Assembly: GCF_015732285.1 (NCBI RefSeq)
Contig: NZ_WIQU01000051.1
Location: 1 to 38,062, forward strand
Reading direction: 5' to 3'
DNA length: 38,062 bases
Source of the DNA: Pectinatus frisingensis
GTDB taxonomy: Bacteria; Bacillota; Negativicutes; Selenomonadales; Selenomonadaceae
The notes beneath the pieces were generated by a model, which saw only the letters and a program-made list of their open reading frames with translations, made no database searches and was not told where the DNA came from. Below, piece after piece: positions 14,438-24,495 of the stretch. A program made the position numbers and the translations under genes. Within the stretch, counting starts at the first letter, position 1. Every line of letters begins with the position of its first letter.

Positions 14438-15454
14438 ATGGAAAAAGATTTATGGACGATGATAGATGAAGCTGATGCACAGAATTATGGTAATATTGCC
14501 ATTCAGCTAAAGCGAGACATGGAAAAAAGCGTGCAGGCCACGATGGATAAGTCACCGGAAAACGTGCGCCGCGATATCGGTAGGACTTCCCATAATTTGT
14601 ATGAGAAGATGAATCAGTTTGCGCAGGCAGAACAGGATTATGTACCATCGCCAGAAACATGGCTAGAATATGAACCGAAACATGAGGCTATCAAGGAAAA
14701 TTTGCAAAATTTACAGGCAGTACAGAAAAAAGCAAACTCTGCGCAGGACGTTATGGCTGCTTCGGATAAAACGGTAGCTTCCTTTCAGCAAGCCAGTATT
14801 TTTCTACAAACGGAATATGAAAAGCTCATGGAACGTGAACGGCAGGTTCAGCGGGAAATGGAGCAAATCAAGAATATTATTGAACAAATGCATGAGCAGA
14901 CAAAGGGTAGTTCGCCAGAAAAAATGCAGAATTTAGTAGCTAATGGTAAAAAATTTGTTTCGGATATAGAAAATCTTCGTGAGGATATTCGATGGCAAAA
15001 GCCGGTCATTGCGGCTGCTTTATGGAAAGAGGCACGTGAACAGGTAAAGCAAGTTTATACTGGTATTCGAGAAGTACCGGATAAAATAAAAGCTGTGGTT
15101 CGGGACAAAACCTATAGCATCGTGGATCAGGCTATTCAAAAGACTTCATCCATTTTTGAAAAGGGAATCCAATATCTTCAGTCGAAGAAAGAAGAAGTTT
15201 TAAATCTTTCACCATTAGAAAAGAAACGGCAGGCTGTAGAAAAGGAGCAGCAGGAAAAATTGCAGACAGCAGAACAACAGCAGTCGGCTGTTCAACGCAT
15301 AAATGAGCCAGAGAAAGGCAGAACCGTGGCATCCGTCCAAGATAAGGTTTCTGATAATGAAAGTAATATTAAAAAGCCAAGGAAAGTACTTCTCCGTATT
15401 GAATCAAAGGGGAATGTGCGTAGTCAGGAACATGAAAGGGACCGATCCTTGTGA
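14438..15454 (+). CDS. Coiled-coil hypothetical protein of the mobile element
   Basis: The 338-residue protein is nearly all helix with long heptad-rich stretches (for example YEKLMERERQVQREMEQIKNIIEQMHEQ around 128-155) and a basic C-terminal tail. There is no signal peptide or membrane segment. A GGGAGGGG lies 7 bases before the ATG. It follows the ArdC-like gene and the second palindrome, so it is part of the element backbone or its mobilization accessory set. I do not recognise the family; partners of relaxases are often of this type, but that is inference. Confidence 0.6.
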   Translation: MEKDLWTMIDEADAQNYGNIAIQLKRDMEKSVQATMDKSPENVRRDIGRTSHNLYEKMNQFAQAEQDYVPSPETWLEYEPKHEAIKENLQNLQAVQKKANSAQDVMAASDKTVASFQQASIFLQTEYEKLMERERQVQREMEQIKNIIEQMHEQTKGSSPEKMQNLVANGKKFVSDIENLREDIRWQKPVIAAALWKEAREQVKQVYTGIREVPDKIKAVVRDKTYSIVDQAIQKTSSIFEKGIQYLQSKKEEVLNLSPLEKKRQAVEKEQQEKLQTAEQQQSAVQRINEPEKGRTVASVQDKVSDNESNIKKPRKVLLRIESKGNVRSQEHERDRSL

Positions 15455-15577
15455 AACTTTGCTATGAAGCCAAAATGACTAGCGGGGATATATCCAAAAC
15501 GCGGATAATTTATATATATTAATGGAAATATTTTGGAGAAACATTTATAATAAAAAAAACAAGTACGAGGTGTGCAT

Positions 15578-16588
15578 ATGAATTCTGAAATTATAATGTA
15601 TCAGACTGAAGATGGTCTGACTAAAATAGAAACTACCTTTGATAACGATACTGTTTGGCTCTCGATTGATGGAATGGCAGAGCTATTTCAGCGAGACAAG
15701 TCTACCATCTCACGTCACATAAAAAATATATTTAAAGAAGGCGAATTAATAAGAGATTCAGTTGTTGCAAATTTTGCAACAACTGCTGCGGATGGAAAAA
15801 CATATCAAGTTGACTATTATAACTTAGACGTTATTATTTCTGTGGGCTATCGTGTAAGATCTTTACGAGGCACTCAGTTTAGGATTTGGGCAAACAATGT
15901 TTTGAAAGAGTATATGAAAAAAGGATTCGCCATGAATGATGATTTTTTAAAAAATAATGGCGGTGGAATTTATTTTGATGAATTACTGGAGCGTATCCGT
16001 GATATCCGTTCCTCAGAAAAAGTGTTTTGGAGAAAGGTTCTTGATATTTATGCAACCAGTGTTGATTATGATCCGAGAACGGAAGCCTCTGCGTTGTTTT
16101 TCAAAACTGTGCAGAATAAAATGCATTGGGCAGCACATGGACAGACTGCAGCAGAAAAAATTTATTATTCGGCAGATGCAGACAAACCTTATATGGGTAT
16201 ACTCAGTTTCAAGGGAGAACAGCCTACGCAAGCTGACGCATTAGTAGCAAAAAACTATTGCACTGAAGACGAATTATCTGCATTAAACAGTGTAGTTTCT
16301 GCTTATCTTGAATTTGCAGAAATGCAGGCTCGTAGAAGGATACCTATGTATATGTCAGATTGGATTGAAACATTAGATGGATTTCTGAAATTGTCCAAGC
16401 ATGAAATTCTTACTCATTCCGGAAAAATTAGTACTAAAACGGCTGAACTAAAAGCGAAAGAAGAGTATAAAAAATATAAGATATTGCATTTAGGTGATGT
16501 TTCAAAGGCCGAAAAAGATTATATAAAGGCATTGGAAGATATGGAAATGAAATTGTTGGGTGAAAAAAATAACAAATCACCACTCTAA
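15578..16588 (+). CDS. RhuM family protein
   Basis: This 336-residue protein matches the RhuM ('virulence protein') family common in mobile elements and defence islands. Near the N-terminus is a DNA-binding HTH (VWLSIDGMAELFQRDKSTISRHIKNIFKEGEL), then YYNLDVIISVGYRVRSLRGTQFRIWANNVLKEYMKKG. A C-terminal half has the recognisable YCTEDELSALNSVVSAYLEFAEMQARRRIPMYMSDWIETLDGFL. Its biochemical role is unestablished. The ATG at 15578 with ACGAGG 7 bases upstream is preferred over the in-frame GTG at 15572. It opens the cargo region. Confidence 0.9.
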   Translation: MNSEIIMYQTEDGLTKIETTFDNDTVWLSIDGMAELFQRDKSTISRHIKNIFKEGELIRDSVVANFATTAADGKTYQVDYYNLDVIISVGYRVRSLRGTQFRIWANNVLKEYMKKGFAMNDDFLKNNGGGIYFDELLERIRDIRSSEKVFWRKVLDIYATSVDYDPRTEASALFFKTVQNKMHWAAHGQTAAEKIYYSADADKPYMGILSFKGEQPTQADALVAKNYCTEDELSALNSVVSAYLEFAEMQARRRIPMYMSDWIETLDGFLKLSKHEILTHSGKISTKTAELKAKEEYKKYKILHLGDVSKAEKDYIKALEDMEMKLLGEKNNKSPL

Positions 16589-16803
16589 TAATATATTTGA
16601 AATATCTTCTATTTAGATGATTTAGTTAATAAATGGCCAGACTCTCAGTACAAACAAAATCTTCAGAAGTGAGTTGCGATATCGGAGGAAAGCGTAGTTT
16701 TTACAAGATGATTAGTTATATAAGGTAATCTAAGCGAAAGTAATTAGCTTATTTTACTAGGTTTCAAAATGGTATGTATATTAATATTTTTTGGAGAGTT
16801 TAT

Positions 16804-17967
16804 ATGAATATAAACGAACTGCAAGAGGAAATTGAAAATTTGATTTTGAGTAAACGAGAAGATGATTATTGGGACTTTAAGGAAAAGCATCACGCCAATA
16901 CTGCTGATTTATTGCACGATATTATCTGTATGGCCAATAATCGCGCTGATAGAGACGCTTATATTATATATGGAGTTGTAGATAAAACTGGTAATATTGT
17001 TGGTGTAGAGGCTGATCCAGGGCGTAGAAATCAGCAAGAGATTATAAATCAGTTAAAAAGCAAGAATTTTGTTTCAGGGATTCGTCCGCGTATTGAATTA
17101 AGGACCCTCAATATCCAAGATCATGAGATTGATGTACTTATTGTTAAAAATACGTCAGATACGCCTTATTATTTAATAGAAGATTATAAGGATCAAGGGC
17201 GGATTGTACGAGCTTATCATATATATACAAGAGTCTGTGATACGAATACCGATATTGATAAAAGTGCGGACATTGACCACACAGAGTATTTATGGAAAAA
17301 GAGGTTTGGATTAACTACAGTTCCGTTGGAACGTTTCATAAAAAAACTGAAAAATAAAGAGGAATGGATTAAAAAGGAGAACTTTCACTATAGCAAATAT
17401 AATCCTGAGTATACTATTGTATTTGATGATGAAGAAGATGATGAACGAGGAAAACCTGAATTTTATGCATATGCAATGTGTAATTCTTCGGTTAATTATG
17501 GGTATGTGAATATCAAATATTTTGAAACGCGTTTATATGGATGTCGAATTGTCACCTTAGATAGCGGACGTTTTATGACGACTGTACCAGAATGGGGATT
17601 TCTAAAATTTGATAAATATAAAATGGATATTACTTACTCTTTCAAATATTATCTGAAAAGTGGAATTTCCTATATGCTCCATAAATTCTTGCTCAGAGAA
17701 GATAGTGAAGAAGCGAAGTATGCGTGCGAGCGATTTTATGAGGTTATCCTTATATTTAAGGATGAGAGAGAAAAAGATGATTTTGTCTCATTTATTTACG
17801 GGAAGAAAGAAGAGATGATAAAAAGAGTCGAACAGATTCCTGAGGAGTATGGCTGGATTGAGGCAGAGAATAAACGATCGCGGGACGAGATTATTAAAAG
17901 GTTAAAAGCAGGTCGTGTACTCAATGAAATGTTGGTAGAATTTCGTAACGATTATTCTCATGTGTAA
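16804..17967 (+). CDS. AlbA_2 (Schlafen-like) domain protein
   Basis: The first 130 residues of this 387-residue protein form an AlbA_2 domain: DDYWDFKEKHHANTADLLHDIICMANNRADRDAYIIYGVVDKTGNIVGVE, then a short linker and IELRTLNIQDHEIDVLIVKNT. AlbA_2/Schlafen domains bind or cleave nucleic acids, and such genes recur in defence islands. The remaining 250 residues are unrecognised, with an acidic stretch (FDDEEDDERG). The ATG at 16804 (GGAGAG 5 bases upstream) is chosen over one at 16774. The large STAND gene starts only 44 bases downstream, so the pair is likely one operon. Confidence 0.75.
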   Translation: MNINELQEEIENLILSKREDDYWDFKEKHHANTADLLHDIICMANNRADRDAYIIYGVVDKTGNIVGVEADPGRRNQQEIINQLKSKNFVSGIRPRIELRTLNIQDHEIDVLIVKNTSDTPYYLIEDYKDQGRIVRAYHIYTRVCDTNTDIDKSADIDHTEYLWKKRFGLTTVPLERFIKKLKNKEEWIKKENFHYSKYNPEYTIVFDDEEDDERGKPEFYAYAMCNSSVNYGYVNIKYFETRLYGCRIVTLDSGRFMTTVPEWGFLKFDKYKMDITYSFKYYLKSGISYMLHKFLLREDSEEAKYACERFYEVILIFKDEREKDDFVSFIYGKKEEMIKRVEQIPEEYGWIEAENKRSRDEIIKRLKAGRVLNEMLVEFRNDYSHV

Positions 17968-18011
17968 TAAAATTGACGAGATTTTTGAGCTTTGGGGGCA
18001 GAAGTTTAGTT

Positions 18012-21000
18012 ATGTCTAATAGAGATGATTTCACACAAAAAACGAAAGATGAACTTGCAAAGCGCGTTGCCTGGCTATGTTCAAATCCTAATTGCCGACG
18101 AGCCACAATCGGTGCAAAGTCCGGCAGCGAAGGTGCCATTATTACTGGGATAGCGGCACATATTACTGCTGCTCCCGGTGGGTCCAGATATGATCCCGCA
18201 CTTAGTCCAGATCAGAGAAAAAATATTACTAATGGTATTTGGCTCTGTAGCAATTGCTCAATTCTCATAGATCGTGATGAAGACGCATTTTCCGTTTCAC
18301 GGCTGAATGATTGGAAACGTACAGCTGAGAGCCAATCTTTTGCTGCAATTGCAGGGTCAAGCATTGATGCTCAGCTCCTAAGAAAAATTTCTGTCGAGAT
18401 GGATGAAGATGACCTTAAAATAATTCGAAGCCTTTCATTGCCGCAGGATGATGATCTTGAGGAAGTGACAATGCGACTACGTAACGCCGCTAGAATAGAT
18501 ATAGAGCATTTCAAGAACGAGCAGAGTTGGCCAAAACACGTAGTTCCTATTAATATGACTTCGAAGGACACTAACGGCGTCCATGTATTTAGCCTGGCAG
18601 GCATCGCGGATGCAATGGAATTTGTCAATGAAATTTCCATTGTTGCCGCACCGGGGCTTGGGAAAACGACAACAATGATACAGCTTGCAGATACTATTCT
18701 CGCATCAGAGGGCGGGATAGCTGTTGTTATTCCGCTCGCAGAATGGTCAATGCAATCAGACACCTTTTTTAAAATGCTTATCCAGAGGAATGCTTTTCGT
18801 GATTTCCGTGAACAGCACTTTATGCTGCTTGCATGTCATGGTCGGCTACAGCTTATGTTGGATGGTTGGAATGAACTTGATTATGAAGCGAAGCTTCGTG
18901 TTAATCGCCAAATAAAAACCCTTCAGCGTGAATTTCCTCGTATCAGGATAGCTATCAGTACAAGACCCCAGGTAGGGGATTTGTCGATTGCGGGACCCAA
19001 ACTTGAACTTAACACACTTTCTGATGAACAACAGAAGGAGATTGCTCATGTATTGCTTGGAGACAATGGAATAGCATTATTAGAGCAAGCATGGCAAACG
19101 GATGGGGTGAGGGAACTGGTAGCAATCCCCCTTTATCTGAATTGGTTGCTTGCCTATGCTACTTCTGGGAAAATGCCGACTACTAAAGAAGAAGTACTAA
19201 ACCGTTTTGTCGCAGAATACGAGAGGGCGCAGGAACGGGCTTTAATTTTAAGGCAAAAGCTTTTTTGCTGTCATCAGGTATTTCTTGCAGGATTGGCTTC
19301 AAAGGCCACCAGTATTTCCAATACCGTAATTCGGGAGGATATGGCACGTGCCGTAATTAGTCAGATTGAAAATGATTTAGTAACAGGAGGGCAGATAACG
19401 GGTCGACCGGAACCACAGGATGTTCTTGATACGCTAATAAATCAGCATTTGTTGGTTAGGTCAGGTGGGAATGCCGGAATTTCCTTCCAACACCAGCAAA
19501 TCCAAGAGTGGTATGCTTCTTTTGCTGTCGAGAAATTGATGCTAGCAGCAGAAGCAGGTGATGTGGAAGCAGTAAAACAACTGAGCTTCAATATTCTTAA
19601 TTTGCACTTATGGGAGGAGCCAATTCTTTTTGCGTGTGAACGATTATCTAATCGTGATCAAAATGGTGTTAAAGCGGTTGCTACCGCAATTTTGCAGTCT
19701 ATTTCGGTCGATCCAATGCTTGCTGCAGAAATGATTTATAGATCATCGACGGTCGTCTGGGATATCGTTCAAGATGAGGTTAAGGCTTTCGCTTTACGTT
19801 GGCATAAACCAGGTAAAGTGGATCGGGCAATTGGTTTTATGATCACTACTGGATGTCCAGAATTCGCGGAACAGATTTGGCCATTAGTCACCCATCCTGA
19901 TGATCAGATACATTTAAAAGCCCTTCGCGCCGCTCGGCAATTTCGACCTAGCGTCTTGGGCGCTAGTATCCAAGAACGACTGGCCATTGTACCTGAAGAA
20001 GTGCGTGAAAGTGTCCTGGCAGAAATCGCTATGGAGAGTGGCCTTGATGGAATAAATTTTGTTACAAATCTTGCCAAGTTAGAAACGAGTACCAAAGTAC
20101 AATTTGCAGTGATAGAGGCTCTTTTGTTTCGGCGTGCAGAGCGGTTTGCCATTGCGATTATCAAAGTCGCGAGGGAAGACATTTGGCAGATGCTCGCCTG
20201 TAGCAATTATGCGAATGAAATTACTGACGCCGAAATTGCGGGACGATGGAAAAAAGAACACCTAACATATATTACAGAAGAAACCAATGTATTAAAAAAA
20301 CTGAGTTTGCTTGTTAATGATGGTGAAATCAGCCCTTATATTGGAAAGCAAGTTGAGGATATCATAGTATCGGATGAATTCCCAATAGATGATAATAACG
20401 CCTATTGGACATTAGTAAAGGCAAAGGAACAATATCTTCAAGAGGTCAAAAGGGGAATTCTGCGTCGTATTGAGACTGGAAGTAAAACCCCTTACGGATC
20501 AATTGACTTATTAAGGGACGCAGGAGTAGTCGAAGAAGGGGCCATTATTGACTTAATTGTTAATACTTCCCAAGAAAATCGTTTTGCAGACGAGGCGACT
20601 GTGATAGCTGGGCCAAAGACGGTAAGTATTCTCATCGAAAAGCTGATTAAACTTGACAAAAAAATTCAGGAAATGGATGGGCCGATCAAAGAGAGCACGA
20701 GAAGTGAATATTGGCGTTTAATTGACCGTATTAGTCACAGTCAGCCTGTATCAATCCTGACGACACTACAGTCGTATAGTAACACCCATGAGCCGCATGT
20801 TATTGCACTTTTAGCAGATATTCTGGCACGACATGCTCAAAAGAACGAAGCAGAATTATTAAATACGGATGAAGGACTTCAAGAATTTCTTGTTAAGACC
20901 GTTAATCAATGGGTTGAGGTGCTGAAATCGCTACCTGCAAGCCGTGAACAACTTTCGTCAGTTGTTCGAGTAATATCATTTTTTCCAAAGCCAGAGTTCT

Positions 21001-22418
21001 TTGAAGGGCTACAAAGTCTTCTGCTGGAAGACCTTTCACAATGGAAACAGGCAAAGCATGGATTTGCTGCAAACCCAAGGAATCGACATGCTTTTCAAGA
21101 GGCTACTATTTGCTATACTAACATTTACAAAGATGCTTTTTCAGCTATTAGCGGAGATAAGGTCATTCAATTAATGCTTCGATACCTATCCGATCTTGAC
21201 TTTGGTATTGAGGCAGCATATGTGCTTAAAATTATCTGGGATAAACAACAGGACGATTATGAGAGGAAAGTTTTTAAACCATGGCCCGATTTCTCAGAAG
21301 TAGCTGCCCGTCATCTACGACGCCAGCAAGAGGATGTAATCTATGAATCACTATCACCTTTTGCTGAAGCGATTTTTTCTGCTATACATAATATCAACTC
21401 ATCTAATTGCGGCGATAAAGAATACCGACACGTTTTAAAACTTGCCAAGATAGCATTAAGTATGCCTCATGGTGATAGGGGTTCTATTGCTTTTGAACTT
21501 TTGCATGTACCGTTGCCGCTATCAGAAAAGCTTGAACTTTTAAGATCGCTCGTTATTGCAGGATACAAAATAGAAGCCGATATAGTTATCCAAGGGCTGA
21601 AAGATTTATTAGAAGAGGCTAAGAAGAAACCATGGTTGCTGGATGAGCATCATAATCAGCTTGTAGAATGGCTGCAACTATTACCTTTTTCCGATCAGCC
21701 AGAGGCCCTGGATGAAGCTTTAGATTTGGGGAAAGAACATCTTAAAGAGCCTTACAGGTTCCAAGAATTATTAGCTTCTCTTGCGTATGCCCCGAATACG
21801 CGGGCGGAGTTATCTTTGTTCAAATTGGCGGAGGGTGATCCACGATTTTATAAAGATTACTATTGGCTAAATGCAGTAGTTTTACGTGATACGGATTCGT
21901 CAGTCACAAGGATTCTTGACTTAGTCTGTAGCGGTAAGGTGGCCGGAAACCAGCAGGGACTGCTTTCAGGAAGTATACCAGATTTAATCGCTCGCCATCC
22001 TGATGTATATCACAATTTATTACAGCGTTATGGGCAACTCTCTGCTACCGCCAAGTCTCGAATAAAGCCCTTAATAGCAGAGATTGCAGATAAAGAGGGG
22101 TTATTGGTATTAGTACAGAGCTATGGTGAGGAAGGCCTTAAATTTGATTGGGTGTTGGAAGGAATGATAAATGAAATAGCTGTGGGTAAAAAAACATTGC
22201 CGCACGTCTATGAATACTATAGCGTCGATGTGTCGGCTCTGCGAAAAAAACTCTTTGCAATGGTTAAGAAAACCAATATTGCGGCTAATGTTGCAGTATC
22301 GTGCTTGGAACTAATTGACGAATTGCGCGATGAATATGGAATTGTTGACACTGAGCCGCGTCATCCGGATATTGAATCTGGGCGTCCTTGGCCCCTTATG
22401 ATGCAGGGTGTTAGCTGA
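18012..22418 (+). CDS. HNH-like zinc domain + STAND/NACHT-type NTPase, 1468 residues
   Basis: The N-terminal 110 residues have an HNH-like zinc fold: CSNPNC (Cys23, Cys28), GIAAHITAA (His50), NITNGIWLCSNC (Cys79, Cys82) and LIDRDED. The last catalytic histidine of the HNH motif is not evident (SNCSILID). A STAND P-loop NTPase follows: Walker A APGLGKTT (213-220), Walker B LMLDGWNEL (281-289) and the RIAISTRPQ sensor strand (about 312-320). About 900 helical residues of HEAT-like character make up the rest, a plausible ligand-sensing part. This order (effector, NTPase, sensor) is that of bacterial NLR-like anti-phage proteins. The ATG at 18012 is preferred to a TTG at 17973. Confidence 0.8.
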   Translation: MSNRDDFTQKTKDELAKRVAWLCSNPNCRRATIGAKSGSEGAIITGIAAHITAAPGGSRYDPALSPDQRKNITNGIWLCSNCSILIDRDEDAFSVSRLNDWKRTAESQSFAAIAGSSIDAQLLRKISVEMDEDDLKIIRSLSLPQDDDLEEVTMRLRNAARIDIEHFKNEQSWPKHVVPINMTSKDTNGVHVFSLAGIADAMEFVNEISIVAAPGLGKTTTMIQLADTILASEGGIAVVIPLAEWSMQSDTFFKMLIQRNAFRDFREQHFMLLACHGRLQLMLDGWNELDYEAKLRVNRQIKTLQREFPRIRIAISTRPQVGDLSIAGPKLELNTLSDEQQKEIAHVLLGDNGIALLEQAWQTDGVRELVAIPLYLNWLLAYATSGKMPTTKEEVLNRFVAEYERAQERALILRQKLFCCHQVFLAGLASKATSISNTVIREDMARAVISQIENDLVTGGQITGRPEPQDVLDTLINQHLLVRSGGNAGISFQHQQIQEWYASFAVEKLMLAAEAGDVEAVKQLSFNILNLHLWEEPILFACERLSNRDQNGVKAVATAILQSISVDPMLAAEMIYRSSTVVWDIVQDEVKAFALRWHKPGKVDRAIGFMITTGCPEFAEQIWPLVTHPDDQIHLKALRAARQFRPSVLGASIQERLAIVPEEVRESVLAEIAMESGLDGINFVTNLAKLETSTKVQFAVIEALLFRRAERFAIAIIKVAREDIWQMLACSNYANEITDAEIAGRWKKEHLTYITEETNVLKKLSLLVNDGEISPYIGKQVEDIIVSDEFPIDDNNAYWTLVKAKEQYLQEVKRGILRRIETGSKTPYGSIDLLRDAGVVEEGAIIDLIVNTSQENRFADEATVIAGPKTVSILIEKLIKLDKKIQEMDGPIKESTRSEYWRLIDRISHSQPVSILTTLQSYSNTHEPHVIALLADILARHAQKNEAELLNTDEGLQEFLVKTVNQWVEVLKSLPASREQLSSVVRVISFFPKPEFFEGLQSLLLEDLSQWKQAKHGFAANPRNRHAFQEATICYTNIYKDAFSAISGDKVIQLMLRYLSDLDFGIEAAYVLKIIWDKQQDDYERKVFKPWPDFSEVAARHLRRQQEDVIYESLSPFAEAIFSAIHNINSSNCGDKEYRHVLKLAKIALSMPHGDRGSIAFELLHVPLPLSEKLELLRSLVIAGYKIEADIVIQGLKDLLEEAKKKPWLLDEHHNQLVEWLQLLPFSDQPEALDEALDLGKEHLKEPYRFQELLASLAYAPNTRAELSLFKLAEGDPRFYKDYYWLNAVVLRDTDSSVTRILDLVCSGKVAGNQQGLLSGSIPDLIARHPDVYHNLLQRYGQLSATAKSRIKPLIAEIADKEGLLVLVQSYGEEGLKFDWVLEGMINEIAVGKKTLPHVYEYYSVDVSALRKKLFAMVKKTNIAANVAVSCLELIDELRDEYGIVDTEPRHPDIESGRPWPLMMQGVS

Positions 22419-22504
22419 TATAAATATATATTACGAAATTCATAATGATGCGATTATAGGAGTGATTTGGGAATTAACAACTTAGTGTAAAAAAGGTACA
22501 TTAA

Positions 22505-22657
22505 GACGTACTGTTTAAGGCCTTTGCCAAGCAATACGGAGAGCTTTGGTTGACAATCGACAAAAGGCATGAAGAACTGGTAGATCGTCTTAAGGAAAAA
22601 GCTTTGAGTGTTCTTGAAAAGTATAAAGAGTATGAAGAACAAAACTTGTACAAATGA
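22505..22657 (+). pseudogene. Gene remnant, 51 codons without a start
   Basis: A frame bounded by a stop at 22502-22504 and TGA at 22655-22657 encodes a natural-looking helical tail (DVLFKAFAKQYGELW... KYKEYEEQNLYK). There is no ATG, GTG or SD to initiate it. It is therefore probably the 3' remnant of a lost gene. The parent family is not recognised. Confidence 0.35.
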
Positions 22658-22691
22658 ATTGGTTGTGGATGGCAATCATAATATCGGATAG

Positions 22692-22725
22692 CCGGTAAAG
22701 GAAGCAATAACCTTTGCCGGTTTTT
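22692..22725 (+). terminator. Intrinsic terminator
   Basis: CCGGTAAAGG (22692-22701) pairs with CCTTTGCCGG (22711-22720), one G-T wobble, loop 9 bases, followed by TTTTT. It sits after the gene remnant and insulates the HNH-STAND gene from the next pair. The 418-base gap 22419-22836 otherwise holds only that remnant. Confidence 0.75.
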
Positions 22726-22836
22726 GCACTTTTGGCGCAGATGTGCTAATCTGATCTTGGGATATATTGTAAGATGATGCCGGATTTAAGTTGATACAAT
22801 CCCAGAAAGACAATTTCAGAGGGGTGAAGTGGAAAC

Positions 22837-24495
22837 ATGCTAACAGTTGAGCAGTACATTTCTCAAATGAAGAAAAAGGAGAAACTCGATGAGTTCGACT
22901 TTAAGAATCATGCGGAAAACATGGCCGCTGTAATGAAATGTGTAGTGGAATACTTCAACACGTATCTAAACCCAGAGGAATATGATTACGAGACGATAAA
23001 ACTCGAGCAGTCGGCGGCGAGGGTAGAAAAAGAAATTGCTGACACCTTACTCCGCAGTAAAGACTTTATTATCGAGTACTATAAAAAATATAAATCACGA
23101 ATTGACAGAACGCTAAAATCTCATTTAAAAAGCTATGAGTATATGGAATTGTTTTATAGCCGGGATGATTTTGAAGATATGATTAACGAGTTTTGTGAAG
23201 ATCGCAAAATACAGGATATGGGGTTAGCCGAACACAAGGAAGAGCTTATCATCTTGGTGCAAGAGCTAAAGGAACGTGAAACAGAGAAACCTTCTCGTAC
23301 TGGATATAAGTATTTGGACGAAGCCTTGCTTTCTTGGATAAAGGATACATATGCGGAATTCAAGGTAAACTTATTTGGCTTTGCCGGTGAAATCGCTTAT
23401 GAATATTACAAAAAATATGTAGAGAGCATCTACGATAGGAGTACTGAGCAGCATTACCATATTAATCGGTACAATCACCGTTATAATAACAATCCCTTCG
23501 GAGTCGACGAAATATATAAAGACAATTGCCATAGGCCATTCATTGAAGGCCGTAAAGGCGAACTGGAAATGTTAATCATGTATGATTGGGTGCATAGCTG
23601 GGTCGAAGATGCAGAATACTGGCCGGAATATGTGAATCTTTGTGTCAACACGGGGCGGGTTAATATCGTCCGCAACATGAACATTCTGCTTCCCGTAATC
23701 AATAAAGGGATTGACTATCCGGAGGACATCAAGAGCTCTAGTGTATTTGTGGAAACGACAACTGGGGCTTTGAAGGCCGACCCCGGCGGACCATATATCT
23801 TACGTCTTTCATATGACAAGGAAAATGATCTTATCTGGAAAGACGACGGGCAGTTGACCCGTGTAATAACCAATTTGCAGGAAAGCTTCGCAGCATACGG
23901 TCCGCCAAACGCTTTGGAATTGTTCTCACCTCTTCGAGGCCCGATGTACAACGAAAAAGAGTTTTTCGCCAGGTACAGCCAACTGGAGAAAAAACTGAAG
24001 AAGTACGCTGGTATCACCATTGCTCTGGTTAACGGACCGCAAAGACATAAAGCAAAGCCGAGCTACCTGATGCAAACAACCAAGGATATTATCAAGATAA
24101 GGACGCTGGCTAAGGAATTGAAGCTCCGACTTAAGATATCTTTAGACATCTCAAAGCTTATTACGAATAAGAACAATCACAGCCAATTTGAACAAGAATT
24201 CAATCAACTAAGTGAGCTTCGCCATTCCATCGTTGGGGTGCACTTAGCTAACAGGTTTCCTAGTAGCAGTCTTATTGACAGAATTTATAAGGAAGACAAG
24301 GTGTATTTGAATCAGTACGAATACCCTCGACTGTCGGATTTTCTCGGGTCCATTTCGGCACTTTTCAACGACAACCGACGCCGCTATTTCGTACCGGAAG
24401 AAGTAAAAAGTTCGGAAGAGCTCGAAGAGCTGGCAGATAACTTGCTGAGAGCTGGGTTTTCCTTTGTTGACTGGAAGGATGAGCAACAGCCATGA
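22837..24495 (+). CDS. Unrecognised 552-residue protein, possible TIM-barrel C-terminal half
   Basis: I do not recognise this protein. Residues 1-230 are helical and charged with a His/Asn/Tyr-rich patch near 205-220 (HYHINRYNHRYNNN). From about 230 to 540 alternating hydrophobic strands and helices appear. LRLKISLDISKLIT (about 433-446) and SIVGVHLANRF (near 464-474) resemble the late strands of xylose-isomerase/endonuclease IV-type TIM barrels, where an acidic residue and a histidine bind metal. That reading is inference. Its stop overlaps the next ATG as ATGA, so the two genes are translationally coupled. AGAGGGGTG precedes the start. Confidence 0.6.
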   Translation: MLTVEQYISQMKKKEKLDEFDFKNHAENMAAVMKCVVEYFNTYLNPEEYDYETIKLEQSAARVEKEIADTLLRSKDFIIEYYKKYKSRIDRTLKSHLKSYEYMELFYSRDDFEDMINEFCEDRKIQDMGLAEHKEELIILVQELKERETEKPSRTGYKYLDEALLSWIKDTYAEFKVNLFGFAGEIAYEYYKKYVESIYDRSTEQHYHINRYNHRYNNNPFGVDEIYKDNCHRPFIEGRKGELEMLIMYDWVHSWVEDAEYWPEYVNLCVNTGRVNIVRNMNILLPVINKGIDYPEDIKSSSVFVETTTGALKADPGGPYILRLSYDKENDLIWKDDGQLTRVITNLQESFAAYGPPNALELFSPLRGPMYNEKEFFARYSQLEKKLKKYAGITIALVNGPQRHKAKPSYLMQTTKDIIKIRTLAKELKLRLKISLDISKLITNKNNHSQFEQEFNQLSELRHSIVGVHLANRFPSSSLIDRIYKEDKVYLNQYEYPRLSDFLGSISALFNDNRRRYFVPEEVKSSEELEELADNLLRAGFSFVDWKDEQQP

